Below, one piece after another: positions 45,452 through 54,829 of a DNA stretch of 64,000 nt. The translations under genes and the position numbers were made by a program. Position 1 is the stretch's first letter. Each line of letters opens with the position of its first letter. Origin of the DNA: Bacteroidota bacterium (GTDB lineage: Bacteria; Bacteroidota; Bacteroidia; Chitinophagales; Chitinophagaceae); assembly GCA_947476145.1 (NCBI GenBank), contig CANJPH010000002.1:62001-126000 (forward strand). Direction: 5' to 3'. The notes under the pieces are model-generated. The model searched no databases. It saw only the letters and a list, made by a program, of their open reading frames with translations, and was not told where the DNA came from.

Positions 45452-46585
45452 ATGTCATTGTCTTCCATTCAGGATTTTGTTGAACCCGTTAATTTGGACC
45501 TTCTTTCCAAGGATGAAGGCTATAGAGATACCCAGTTAGGTAAGCATATATTAGTGAATCAGGGTAGTTTGCCTGATATTACCCATGCCGACATTGTTAT
45601 TATTGGAGCTGGTGAATGCAGGGGCGCCGGATTTGCATTAAATGGCCATGAAGCCGCGGATGCCATTAGGGCCGCTTTTTATAATTTATATTATTGGCAT
45701 GCTCAGGTAACCATTGCGGACATTGGGAATGTTAAATTAGGACAAACCATTTCGGATAGTTATGCTGCCATGAGAACGGTCATTTCCGAGTTAATTCTCC
45801 AAAATAAGAAAGTTGTTATTATAGGTGGATCCCATGACCTAACCCTGGCACAGTACCATGCATACACTTCTATTCCAACACTTGTAAATGCAGTGGTTGT
45901 GGATGCTAAAATTGATTTGGATTTGGAAGCGAGGCTTCCGTCGGATCATTTCTTGGAAGAATTATTTACAGGATTACCCAATCACTTGAATCATTATGCG
46001 CATATTGGATTTCAAAGTTATTTTATGCATCCACATATGCTGGAAACTATTGATAAATTAAGATTTGATTGTTTTAGATTAGGTAAAGTGAGAGAGAATA
46101 TTGAGGAAATGGAACCTGCTATACGAGATAGTCATTTAATGAGTTTTGATATTAGTGCCATTCAAAATGCACATGCGCCTGCTAATTTAATTACCACTAA
46201 CGGTTTTAATGGGGAAGAGGCTTGTGTTTTAATGCAATATGCTGGAATGAGTTGGAAAACAAGTAGTATAGGGCTTTTTGGATATCAGACCGAGCAGGAT
46301 CAAAATGGATTAACAGCAATCCAAATGGCACAGATGATTTGGTATATTGTAGACGGGGTGCATAAGGGTAAAAAAGAATCCCCATTAACTGATATTGAAA
46401 GGTTTAAGGAATTTCATATAGCTTTTACGGATATTGACACTAAGTTTTTACAAAGTAAAAGCACGGGTCGTTGGTGGATGCAATTACATAATGAGCAATG
46501 GTGCCCTTGTAGTTATAAAGATTATTTAGTAGCTTCCAATAACGAAATTCCCGAAAGATGGTTAAGAGCATTAGAAAGAGAGTAA
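45452..46585 (+). CDS. Arginase/formiminoglutamase-fold protein with incomplete metal site
   Basis: A 377-aa ureohydrolase-fold protein. One metal-ligand block is kept (VVIIGGSHDLT, His128). The second, normally DAHxD, reads DAKIDLD with Lys153 in place of histidine. The third, normally SFDxD, reads SFDISAI with Ser235 in place of aspartate. A binuclear manganese site is therefore unlikely, and classical arginase or formiminoglutamase activity is doubtful. Similar degenerate forms are known in Bacteroidota. It overlaps the next gene by 28 bp. Confidence 0.82.
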   Translation: MSLSSIQDFVEPVNLDLLSKDEGYRDTQLGKHILVNQGSLPDITHADIVIIGAGECRGAGFALNGHEAADAIRAAFYNLYYWHAQVTIADIGNVKLGQTISDSYAAMRTVISELILQNKKVVIIGGSHDLTLAQYHAYTSIPTLVNAVVVDAKIDLDLEARLPSDHFLEELFTGLPNHLNHYAHIGFQSYFMHPHMLETIDKLRFDCFRLGKVRENIEEMEPAIRDSHLMSFDISAIQNAHAPANLITTNGFNGEEACVLMQYAGMSWKTSSIGLFGYQTEQDQNGLTAIQMAQMIWYIVDGVHKGKKESPLTDIERFKEFHIAFTDIDTKFLQSKSTGRWWMQLHNEQWCPCSYKDYLVASNNEIPERWLRALERE

Positions 46586-47874
46586 GCACTCCCCTACAAT
46601 TTATTTTAATTACGGCATTATTTTCATTGTCTGCATGCAATGTTCAAAAAGCGCAAAAAACGCTATTAAAATCGGCTAGTTTAAAAGGAGCGCATGTAGG
46701 CATTGCGGTATATAACCAAACAACGCAAAAGTGGGTGGACAAGCATAAGAGCAGTGATTATTATACACCTGCTAGTAATACCAAAATTCAGTCTTGTTAT
46801 TTAGGGATGAAATATTTAAAGGATTCCATTCCTGGATGGCAGTTTGCAGAAAATAAAGATTCCATTTTTTTAATGCCTTTGGGTGACCCCACTTTTTTAC
46901 ATCCAGACTTTGCCTATCAGCCGATTGCTGAATTAATAAAGACAACTAAAAAACAAGTTGTTTTGTGTTTACCTAATAACGCTGATAACTTTTCTATGTA
47001 TGGAAAAGGTTGGTCATGGGAAGACTATGATCAGGATTATCAGCCAGAAAGAAATAGATTAAATATATATGGCAATGTGGTAACCGTATATAAAAAAAAT
47101 GGGGGTGTTGAATTAAAGCCCAATTATTTTACAAAAAATCAAACCCTTCCAAAACAATATACTGTTTGGTCTCGTGAAAGAACAAGCAATCAATTTAGTG
47201 CAAATTCAGAAGTGATAAAAAATCCTGAGCAACAAGTGCCATTTATTACGGGTGCAAATTATACGTTGGCAAAATCGTTGATTGAGGATACCTTGCATCC
47301 TGCTTTTCCTATTGTGATCCAAAAAGGATGGAATCAATCCAATTCAACCATTATTAAAACCGTTCCAACAGATAGTTTATTAAAAGTAATGATGTACCGT
47401 AGTGACAATTTTTTTGCTGAGCAGGTTTTATTAATGACGAGTCAACAATTACTAGGGAAAATGGATGATGCTGCTATTATTGATACCATTTTAAAAACAG
47501 ATTTTGCTAATTTTCCTCAGCAACCGCAGTGGGTAGATGGTAGCGGATTAAGCCGTTTTAATTTGACGACACCTGAAAACTATATTAGCCTATTGCAAAA
47601 AATGGAAGCTGAATTTCCAATGGAAAGGATAAAAGCTATTTTCGCACAGGGTGGAAAAGGAACGCTATCAAGTTATTATAAAGAGATACCTGGCCAGTTG
47701 TATGCTAAAACCGGTTCCCTTGGAAATCAAATCGCTTTAAGCGGATATATCTTTACTAATAATGGGTCTAAGTTATTATTCTCTGTATTGGTTGCTAATC
47801 ATGTGAGTCCTACTTCTTATGCAGTAAGACATGCGGTAGAAGAATATTTGACCGCCATCATGAAAGAATATTAG
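46558..47874 (+). CDS. D-alanyl-D-alanine carboxypeptidase/endopeptidase, PBP4 (S13) family
   Basis: A 438-aa peptidoglycan peptidase. A signal ends in SLSAC (Cys27), suggesting a lipoprotein. The penicillin-binding motifs are in order: SNTK (Ser73, Lys76), SDN in MMYRSDNFFAEQ, and KTG in YAKTGSLGN. It trims or cleaves stem-peptide cross-links in the periplasm. The start overlaps the arginase-fold gene by 28 bp, suggesting co-transcription. Confidence 0.9.
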   Translation: MVKSIRKRVSTPLQFILITALFSLSACNVQKAQKTLLKSASLKGAHVGIAVYNQTTQKWVDKHKSSDYYTPASNTKIQSCYLGMKYLKDSIPGWQFAENKDSIFLMPLGDPTFLHPDFAYQPIAELIKTTKKQVVLCLPNNADNFSMYGKGWSWEDYDQDYQPERNRLNIYGNVVTVYKKNGGVELKPNYFTKNQTLPKQYTVWSRERTSNQFSANSEVIKNPEQQVPFITGANYTLAKSLIEDTLHPAFPIVIQKGWNQSNSTIIKTVPTDSLLKVMMYRSDNFFAEQVLLMTSQQLLGKMDDAAIIDTILKTDFANFPQQPQWVDGSGLSRFNLTTPENYISLLQKMEAEFPMERIKAIFAQGGKGTLSSYYKEIPGQLYAKTGSLGNQIALSGYIFTNNGSKLLFSVLVANHVSPTSYAVRHAVEEYLTAIMKEY

Positions 47875-47887
47875 TGTAATTAAATGA

Positions 47888-49747
47888 TTACTTGCTAAAT
47901 AGCCCGTCTAAATACCCTTCTTTAAAATCAATATAGGTGGGAGCGCCACTTGCACTTACATTAGGGGATTCACAATTAAACAGCGAGTCTATCAATCCAT
48001 GCATTTCTTTTTGAGAAAGGGGCTGGCCTGCTTTAATAGCCGACTGTCTCGCCATGCATCGAATTAACTTTTCTCTTTTGCCAAATTTAATATCTCCGCT
48101 AAAATGTTTGAATTGCTCTAATAATAATTCAATTGCATTTTTTTCATTTCCAGAAATTACATCCGCAGGAATTCCCTGAATGATAAAACTGTTTTGTCCA
48201 AAAGGCTCTATCTCATAACCAATGATGGCTAAGTCCTCAATCATATCTTCTAATAAAATAGCATCGGGTACGCTCAATTCTAATACAACAGGGAATAAGC
48301 TTTTTTGCGTTGCATGAGGTTGTACACTTGCCTTTTGATATTTTTCATACAATACTCTTTCGTGTGCTAGTTGTTGGTGCACCATAATAAATCCTGCACC
48401 AACAGGGGCAAGAATATAGGTATTATTAATTTGTAATAAGGCAGCATTTTCGTCTATTAAAACAGCTGCTGAATCCTTATACAGCCCCATAGAAGAGGAC
48501 TTTACAATGTACGATTCGTTCCCATTTTCAATCCCATCTTGATTTGCCGTGGTGGGTAGCTCACTAAAAAAACTTTTCCATGCTGTTTTTTCACCTTCAC
48601 TTACTCTTGGAATAAAGTGCGCTTGATTTTTTTGTGTAAAACCTGCATACAAGGAACTACTTGCTGCATTATTTTTTTGCTCCTCACTTGCTGGTTTTTG
48701 AATCGCATCCAATTGCTGAATATCGGCATCTAAGGAAAAATCTAAAGAAGGAGCGATGCTAAATTGTGCCAACGCATGTCTTACTGCTGCTTGTACAAAA
48801 GCGTAAATAATTTTGTCATCCTCAAATTTAATTTCCTGCTTGGTAGGGTGTACGTTAATATCCACTTGTGCAGGATCCACGTCAATGTACAAAATATAAC
48901 TAGGGAAGCTTTCCTTTGGTATTAAACCATCAAATGCATTGGCAATGGCATGATGTAAATAGGCACTCTTAATAAAACGGCGGTTTACAAAAAAGTATTG
49001 ATCGCTTCTTGTTTTTTTAGCCGTTTCTGGTTTACCAACAAAGCCGGAAATAGTGAGATAGTCTGTTTTTTCGCCTACTGCTACTAGTTTTGTTTGATAA
49101 CTATTACCCAGCACATGTATCGCTCTTTGTTTAAAACTTCCTGACTCCCAATGAAAAACATCCTGACCGTTATTAGTGAAACTAAAATAAATTTCAGGAA
49201 AGGCCAATGCCACTCTAGTAAACTCTTCTATAATATGTTTTAATTCGGCTGAATTACTTTTTAAAAAATTTCTTCTTGCAGGTACGTTGAAAAATAAATT
49301 TTTCATGCTTATGTTGGTACCTACTGGACAGGATACCGGGCTGGTCTCGCTTACCTGACTGTTTTCAATTTCAACACTGGTACCCAATTCATCTTCGGCT
49401 TGTCTTGTTTTTAAATTGACTTGTGCCACTGCAGCAATGGAAGCCAAAGCCTCACCTCTAAAACCCATGGTTCTAATTTGAAACAAATCTTCAATGGAAC
49501 TTATTTTACTAGTAGCATGACGGGCAAAGGCATTTTGAGCATCAATGGGGTTCATGCCCTTCCCATTGTCAATGACTTGAATTAAGGCTTTTCCTGCGTC
49601 ATTGATCATTAATTTAATTTCTGTAGCGCCTGCATCTACCGCATTTTCCAATAATTCCTTCACAGCACTGGCAGGTCTTTGAATAACCTCACCTGCCGCA
49701 ATTTGATTGGCAATATGATCTGGTAATAAATGAATGCTGTTGGCCAC
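47888..49747 (-). CDS. mutL: DNA mismatch repair protein MutL
   Basis: A 619-aa GHKL ATPase coordinating mismatch repair. Motif I is KELLENAVDAGA, motif II DNGKGM and motif III ATSKI plus TMGFRGEAL. A transducer domain and a C-terminal dimerisation domain (LIRCMARQSAIKAGQPLS) follow. Start: family members begin like ANSIHLLPDHIANQIAAGEV, which points to GTG 49747. The track ATG 49789 would add 14 residues and overlap the divergent pepF promoter. The start is uncertain; the identity is not. Confidence 0.93.
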   Translation of the reverse strand: MANSIHLLPDHIANQIAAGEVIQRPASAVKELLENAVDAGATEIKLMINDAGKALIQVIDNGKGMNPIDAQNAFARHATSKISSIEDLFQIRTMGFRGEALASIAAVAQVNLKTRQAEDELGTSVEIENSQVSETSPVSCPVGTNISMKNLFFNVPARRNFLKSNSAELKHIIEEFTRVALAFPEIYFSFTNNGQDVFHWESGSFKQRAIHVLGNSYQTKLVAVGEKTDYLTISGFVGKPETAKKTRSDQYFFVNRRFIKSAYLHHAIANAFDGLIPKESFPSYILYIDVDPAQVDINVHPTKQEIKFEDDKIIYAFVQAAVRHALAQFSIAPSLDFSLDADIQQLDAIQKPASEEQKNNAASSSLYAGFTQKNQAHFIPRVSEGEKTAWKSFFSELPTTANQDGIENGNESYIVKSSSMGLYKDSAAVLIDENAALLQINNTYILAPVGAGFIMVHQQLAHERVLYEKYQKASVQPHATQKSLFPVVLELSVPDAILLEDMIEDLAIIGYEIEPFGQNSFIIQGIPADVISGNEKNAIELLLEQFKHFSGDIKFGKREKLIRCMARQSAIKAGQPLSQKEMHGLIDSLFNCESPNVSASGAPTYIDFKEGYLDGLFSK

Positions 49748-49777
49748 TATTAAATCTTTTAAAGTGTGTAAAAGTAG

Positions 49778-49785
49778 TAAATTTG
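49778..49785 (+). promoter_or_regulatory. -7 box of pepF
   Basis: TAAATTTG matches TAnnTTTG exactly, with a predicted leader of about 16 nt. No clear -33 element was seen. Confidence 0.5.
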
Positions 49786-49804
49786 CCACTTAAAATCTCA
49801 ACTT

Positions 49805-51529
49805 ATGCTTAGAACAGCAGACATCAAAAAAACACCTCATCATTACCTTCCCGGTGACTTTATTTTAACGGATTGGGCAGGTTTAGCGCCCTTTTTTAAG
49901 GAGTTAACCGACAGGCCAATCAATAACAAGGCCGAACTTGAAAAATGGTTAAAAGACTTGAGTGAATTAGAGGCGTTTATTAGTGAAGATGCTTGCTGGA
50001 GACAAATAAAAATGACTTGTGATACCACGGATAAATCTTTGGAAGACGCATTTACGTATTTCTGTATGGAGATTCAACCACAAATGCAACCTTATGCGGA
50101 TGCCTTAAATAAAAAATTAATTGCATCTCCTTTTACTACCGAATTAGACAAAGCCGAATATTTCACTTATTTGCGTTCAGTAAAAAAGAGCATTGAATTA
50201 TTTAGAACGGAAAACATTCCTTTGCAAGCAGAACTAAGTGTGTTGCAACAACAATATGGCACTATTGCTGGTAAGATGACTATTGAAATGAATGGACAGG
50301 AATATACTTTACAACAAGCTTCTCAGTTTTTAGAAAATGAAGACAGATTGGTAAGAGAAGAAGCGTATAAAAAAATTCAAGAACGCCGTTTGCAGGATCA
50401 GGACACCATGCATGAATTGTTTACCACCCTTATTCAAAAAAGACATCAGGTAGCAGTCAATGCTGGCTTTGTTAATTATAGAGATTATAAGTTTGCGGAG
50501 TTAGGTCGCTTTGATTACACTAAAGAGGACTGCTTCCAATTTCATGAAGCCATAAAATTACATGTACTTCCCTTAATTGATAAAATTTATGATCGTAAAA
50601 AACAAAAACTGGGGTTGGATATTTTAAAGCCTTGGGATACCGAAGCGGAACCCACTGGAACCAAGCCTTTGAGGCCATTTACAGATGGTAAGGATTTGTA
50701 TGAAAAATCGGTGGCTTGCTTTGAAAAACTAAACCCTTTCTTTGCGGATTGCTTGAGAAAGATGAACGATTTAAAACACTTTGATTTAGAAAGTAGAAAA
50801 GGGAAAGCCCCAGGTGGATACAATTGTCCTTTAGCAGAATCCGGTGCGCCATTTATTTTTATGAATGCAGCCGGCCAAATGAGTGATGTAACCACCATGG
50901 TGCATGAAGGCGGACACGCTATTCATTCTTTTTTAGCACACCCGCTTTCTTTAAGTGCATTTAAAGAATACCCCATGGAGATTGCCGAAGTGGCAAGTAT
51001 GTCTATGGAATTATTTACCATGAATCATTGGCAATCTTTTTTTGATAATGAATCTGATTTAAACCGTGCAAAAGAACATCAGCTAGAACGCACTATTACC
51101 ATTTTCCCATGGATAGCGATTATTGATAAATTTCAACATTGGGTATACGAAAATCCAAATCATACCATTGACGAAAGAACTAGTAATTGGACTTCTATTT
51201 TAAAAGAATTTTCTACCAATAGTATTGATTATACAGGGCTTGACATGTATCGCGCTATTGGATGGCAAAGACAATTGCATTTATTTGAAGTGCCGTTCTA
51301 TTACATTGAATATGGAATTGCACAATTAGGCGCTATTGGCATGTGGATGCAATATCAAAAAAATCCTATTGAAGCCTTGGAAAATTATATGAATGCTTTG
51401 GCATTAGGAGGCACTAAAACCTTACCTGAATTGTATCAGACAGCCGGTTTAGAATTTAATTTCTCGCCCAACTATGTAAAAACCTTAATGGATTTTACCA
51501 ACGAAGAGCTAGAAAAATTATTTTACTAA
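49805..51529 (+). CDS. M3-family oligoendopeptidase (PepF-like)
   Basis: A 574-aa cytosolic zinc metallopeptidase that degrades short peptides. The HExxH motif is VHEGGHAIHSF near residue 366, with the third ligand glutamate in EIAEVASMSMELF. The N-terminal helical lid includes FTYFCMEIQPQMQPYADALNKK. It has no signal peptide. Diverges from mutL. Its stop codon abuts the convergent ricT stop with no base between. Confidence 0.92.
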   Translation: MLRTADIKKTPHHYLPGDFILTDWAGLAPFFKELTDRPINNKAELEKWLKDLSELEAFISEDACWRQIKMTCDTTDKSLEDAFTYFCMEIQPQMQPYADALNKKLIASPFTTELDKAEYFTYLRSVKKSIELFRTENIPLQAELSVLQQQYGTIAGKMTIEMNGQEYTLQQASQFLENEDRLVREEAYKKIQERRLQDQDTMHELFTTLIQKRHQVAVNAGFVNYRDYKFAELGRFDYTKEDCFQFHEAIKLHVLPLIDKIYDRKKQKLGLDILKPWDTEAEPTGTKPLRPFTDGKDLYEKSVACFEKLNPFFADCLRKMNDLKHFDLESRKGKAPGGYNCPLAESGAPFIFMNAAGQMSDVTTMVHEGGHAIHSFLAHPLSLSAFKEYPMEIAEVASMSMELFTMNHWQSFFDNESDLNRAKEHQLERTITIFPWIAIIDKFQHWVYENPNHTIDERTSNWTSILKEFSTNSIDYTGLDMYRAIGWQRQLHLFEVPFYYIEYGIAQLGAIGMWMQYQKNPIEALENYMNALALGGTKTLPELYQTAGLEFNFSPNYVKTLMDFTNEELEKLFY

Positions 51530-52873
51530 TTAAGATTGCGCAGGTCCAGGATTGCCTCCTTGCGGTGGCCTGTTGTCAGGTCTTGGCCTATTCTTAGGTC
51601 CGTTATTAGGTCTTGGGCCGTTGTTATTTCTCGGACCATTATTATTACGAGGTCCATTAAAGTTTCTTGGCCCGTTATTAGGTCCATTGCTAGGTCCACG
51701 ACTGTCTCTGTTGGGTCCACCGTTTCTATCATTGTTATAATTGCCATTGCCAGGACCTCTTTGTTGGTCTTTGCGACGACGATCATTTTTCTCAAGTGTC
51801 TTAAGACTTATTTGACCAACTAATTCTACAAAAGAAGACTCCACTTCCTTAGCTTTACTACTGATTACTTCTACTGCTTGCAATTCGTCCACCACGATAC
51901 CTTGTTGGTTTAATTTTTTAATTTCAACAACACGATCAATGGTTAAAGGAAAATGCTTTGTATTATTAGGTAGAGTATACCACATAAGATTTTTGAAAAT
52001 ATCTTTCTTTATAAGGAATGCTTGACCCATGGCAGTTTGTAAAGTATCTGCATAGTCTGGAAATCCTTGTAAAGCATCTAAGTAGGTATCTAATTCAAAA
52101 TTCAAACAACATTTTAAACGACCACATTGTCCGCTTAATTTAGTTTGATTAATAGATAAATTTTGATAACGCGCTGCAGTGGTGTTTACACTTTTAAAAT
52201 CGTGTAACCAGGTACTACAACATAATTCTCGTCCACAACTTCCAATGCCACCTAATTTAGCGGCCTCTTGGCGAATTCCAATTTGGCGCATTTCCACTTT
52301 TAATTTAAACTCGCCAGCAAATATGCGGATGAGTTCTCTGAAGTCAATACGGTCGTCGGCAGTATAAAAGAAAGTTGCTTTTTTACCATCGGCCTGCACT
52401 TCTACTTCACTTAATTTCATTGCCAACTTAAAATAAGATGCATGTGTACGACTGCGCGCTAAAATATCGGACTCTCTGCTTTTGCTAATTTTGAAAGCCT
52501 CTATTTCTCTATCATTACTTGGCCTAAGAATTTTTTTCATGTCGGGATTAAATTCATCCGTCCCTCTCTTCTTTAATTGAAGTCTTACAAGTTCCCCGGT
52601 AAGTGATACTTCTCCAACGTCAAATCCATTCACACCTTCCACAGTTACATAGTCCCCTTTTTCAAATTGTTGTAAAGCGGTGTTTTTATAAAATTCTTTT
52701 CTGCTGCCTTGTTTAAAGCTTACTTCTACCACTTTACATTGACTATCAAGATCGTCAATAGGTAGATCACGTAACCAATCGTGTACGTTTAATCTGTTAC
52801 AACCGCCCGAACTACAGCCACCGTTGCTTTTGCAACCGCCTGGTTTACCAGTTCCACATGATCCACATCCCAT
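51530..52873 (-). CDS. ricT: RicT/YaaT-like PSP1-domain protein
   Basis: A 447-aa protein. The N-terminus is cysteine/glycine-rich (CGSCGTGKPGGCKSNGGC). The PSP1 core includes RKEFYKNTALQQFEKGDYVTVE and the conserved cysteines of GSCGRELCCSTWL and CGRLKCCLNFE. In Bacillus, RicT binds an iron-sulfur cluster in a complex affecting RNase Y. The last 80 residues are a low-complexity Asn/Gly/Pro/Arg tail, probably disordered and RNA-binding. In Bacteroidota it lies next to holB, as here (70 bp). Confidence 0.9.
   Translation of the reverse strand: MGCGSCGTGKPGGCKSNGGCSSGGCNRLNVHDWLRDLPIDDLDSQCKVVEVSFKQGSRKEFYKNTALQQFEKGDYVTVEGVNGFDVGEVSLTGELVRLQLKKRGTDEFNPDMKKILRPSNDREIEAFKISKSRESDILARSRTHASYFKLAMKLSEVEVQADGKKATFFYTADDRIDFRELIRIFAGEFKLKVEMRQIGIRQEAAKLGGIGSCGRELCCSTWLHDFKSVNTTAARYQNLSINQTKLSGQCGRLKCCLNFELDTYLDALQGFPDYADTLQTAMGQAFLIKKDIFKNLMWYTLPNNTKHFPLTIDRVVEIKKLNQQGIVVDELQAVEVISSKAKEVESSFVELVGQISLKTLEKNDRRRKDQQRGPGNGNYNNDRNGGPNRDSRGPSNGPNNGPRNFNGPRNNNGPRNNNGPRPNNGPKNRPRPDNRPPQGGNPGPAQS
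51560..51730 (-). repeat. Low-complexity repeats encoding the RicT C-terminal tail
   Basis: Imperfect 12-15-bp units (GGTCC-A-TTATT-like on the plus strand) encode repeats of NGPRNN and NGPKNR. They generate several false ORFs in other frames of the track. Confidence 0.7.
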
Positions 52874-52943
52874 ATATAGTAAATTCTAACTGTTATTGAA
52901 TAAAAATACCCGCCCATGCCTCTTTTATCACCATCCACGCTGC

Positions 52944-54140
52944 TTAGGCTTCTGTCAAAATTAAGGTTTTGTTCTGAATGATATGATAGAACTTGATTCC
53001 CAAGGCCATAAATAGCATTTTTGGGTTCGCATTACGTTCAATATGGTATACAGCCTTGTCCAGTTCTTGAACAATGGCCTCCAATTGACCAACGCTTGCT
53101 ATTTTATTGATTCTGAGGGCAAAATCCTTTAAAGCGGGGTCCAAAGGAATCTCGCTACCCAGTACTTTTATACGAATACTTTGCTCTAATAAGTGGTTAA
53201 AGTACTTTAAAAACTGTTTTTGAGGCTCTCTGCCTATTTTACTGATCTCTTCCACCCATTTCATCTGAGCCAAAGGGCCTCCTTTTAGGATAGCATTTAA
53301 CCATTCCCTGATTTGTGTTAAAAAATCGGCATCACTATGCTGTAATAAATGAAGTGCCTCTCGGTAGTTCCCGTCCGAAATGGCTGCAATTTGAGCTGCT
53401 TTTTCGGGTTCAACATGTCCTTTTTGTATTAAGGCCGTCTCAATTTCGTGGGTGGTTAATCTTGGCACTTTTATAAATTGGCAACGACTTAATATGGTAG
53501 GTAAAATTTGCTCCTCCGAGTTCGCAACTAATAAGAAGATAGTATTGGCAGGAGGCTCCTCAATTAATTTTAATAATTTATTTCCCTCTTTGCCTAAATA
53601 TTCTGGCATCCACATCACTAATACCTTATACGGGCTTTCAAAACTTTTGAAAGAAAGTTTTTTGATAATTTCATTGCATTCCTCTGCGCTAATATTTCCT
53701 TGTTTGTTTTCGGCATTAATAGATTGAAGCCAATCAAATACATTGCCGTATGGATAGCCATTTATAAATTCTCTCCACGCTTCAATAAAATTGGAGCTTA
53801 AATTCTTAGCGCCTGGTTTTTCAGTGATGCTTGGAAATGAGAAATGTAAATCGGGATGCATCAATTGACTAGCACGGTGATAGGCAGGCAATTCCGCTAT
53901 TTCTTCGGGGCTATATACTTTTGGACTCGTTGGCTCCGGTGCACCAAATAAATCACCACCAGCAGATTCATTTTTATTGGGAATACTTACAATATACTGT
54001 GCAAAAGCAACGGCGAGTGGCAGTGCGCCCGATCCTTCCGGTCCCACAAAAAGTATAGCATGACTTAGTCTTTGGTGTTGTACCATTTGGACTAACTGCT
54101 GCTTTAATTTTTCTTGACCAATGACTTCACTCAATAACAT
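52944..54140 (-). CDS. holB: DNA polymerase III delta-prime subunit
   Basis: A 398-aa clamp-loader subunit. The AAA+ N-terminus is SEVIGQEKLKQQLVQMVQHQRLSHA. The P-loop position reads GPEGSGALPLA and lacks the lysine, as expected of a delta-prime subunit that does not bind ATP. The sensor region ILPTILSRCQFIKVPRL follows, with the SRC motif. It stands upstream of ricT on the same strand. Confidence 0.92.
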   Translation of the reverse strand: MLLSEVIGQEKLKQQLVQMVQHQRLSHAILFVGPEGSGALPLAVAFAQYIVSIPNKNESAGGDLFGAPEPTSPKVYSPEEIAELPAYHRASQLMHPDLHFSFPSITEKPGAKNLSSNFIEAWREFINGYPYGNVFDWLQSINAENKQGNISAEECNEIIKKLSFKSFESPYKVLVMWMPEYLGKEGNKLLKLIEEPPANTIFLLVANSEEQILPTILSRCQFIKVPRLTTHEIETALIQKGHVEPEKAAQIAAISDGNYREALHLLQHSDADFLTQIREWLNAILKGGPLAQMKWVEEISKIGREPQKQFLKYFNHLLEQSIRIKVLGSEIPLDPALKDFALRINKIASVGQLEAIVQELDKAVYHIERNANPKMLFMALGIKFYHIIQNKTLILTEA

Positions 54141-54155
54141 GTAGTGAAGATAAGA

Positions 54156-54176
54156 AAAAACCGCGGTGCGGTTTTT
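54156..54176 (-). terminator. Terminator of the glutathione peroxidase gene
   Basis: AAAAACCGC pairs with GCGGTTTTT around GGT. On the minus strand it ends in a T run, 41 bp past the peroxidase stop and just before holB. Confidence 0.8.
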
Positions 54177-54216
54177 GATGTGTAGAAAAGTGTATACATC
54201 TTTTGATGAAAGCCGT

Positions 54217-54741
54217 TTATTTTAAGCGGGACAAAATATCCTCACTATCGGGTTTTACGTTGCTTGGGAAATAGGCAACCATTTTACCATTTTCGTCTAG
54301 TAAGAATTTATTAAAATTCCAACCAATATTAGCATCTAAAACGCCATTTTTCGCCTTCTGCGTTAACCATTGATAAATGGGTGCAATGCTAGCCCCTTTC
54401 ACGTCTATTTTATCCGCCAATGGGAAAGTAACACCATAATTCTTTTTACAAAAACTTACAATTTCTTCGTTGGTGCCGGGCTCCTGTCCGCCAAACTGGT
54501 TACATGGGAATCCAACAATTACCAATTTATCCTTGTATTGCTCATATACCTTTTCTAGACCTTCATATTGAGGCGTATAGCCGCATTTGCTAGCTGTATT
54601 TACGATTAAAATCATTTTCCCTTTAAAAGAAGCAAAATCAATTTGCTTTCCGTCAATACTATTGACTTTAAAACTATGTATGCTTTGGGCGTTGCTTAAT
54701 GTAGCAATGGCAACAAAAAATAAGGTAGCTAGAAATTTCAT
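54217..54741 (-). CDS. Glutathione-peroxidase-family peroxiredoxin, exported
   Basis: A 174-aa thiol peroxidase. Residues 1-19 form a signal peptide (ATLFFVAIATLSNAQ). The peroxidatic Cys53 lies in TASKCGYTPQ (cysteine, not selenocysteine). The conserved glutamine is in FPCNQFGGQEPG, which also carries a possible resolving cysteine, and the tryptophan is in GWNFNKF. Bacterial enzymes of this type usually use thioredoxin. Periplasmic location is predicted from the signal. Confidence 0.9.
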   Translation of the reverse strand: MKFLATLFFVAIATLSNAQSIHSFKVNSIDGKQIDFASFKGKMILIVNTASKCGYTPQYEGLEKVYEQYKDKLVIVGFPCNQFGGQEPGTNEEIVSFCKKNYGVTFPLADKIDVKGASIAPIYQWLTQKAKNGVLDANIGWNFNKFLLDENGKMVAYFPSNVKPDSEDILSRLK

Positions 54742-54829
54742 AAAATTGTTTTTATAATTAAAGATAACAAGATTCGTCTAAAATGGTTTACTGAATCTGC
54801 AGATAATATGTAAATATAGGGCGTATGAA

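Noticed and set aside
51526-51823. Several ORFs in other frames over the ricT tail
   Set aside because: Products of the repeated Asn/Gly/Pro/Arg codons read out of frame.
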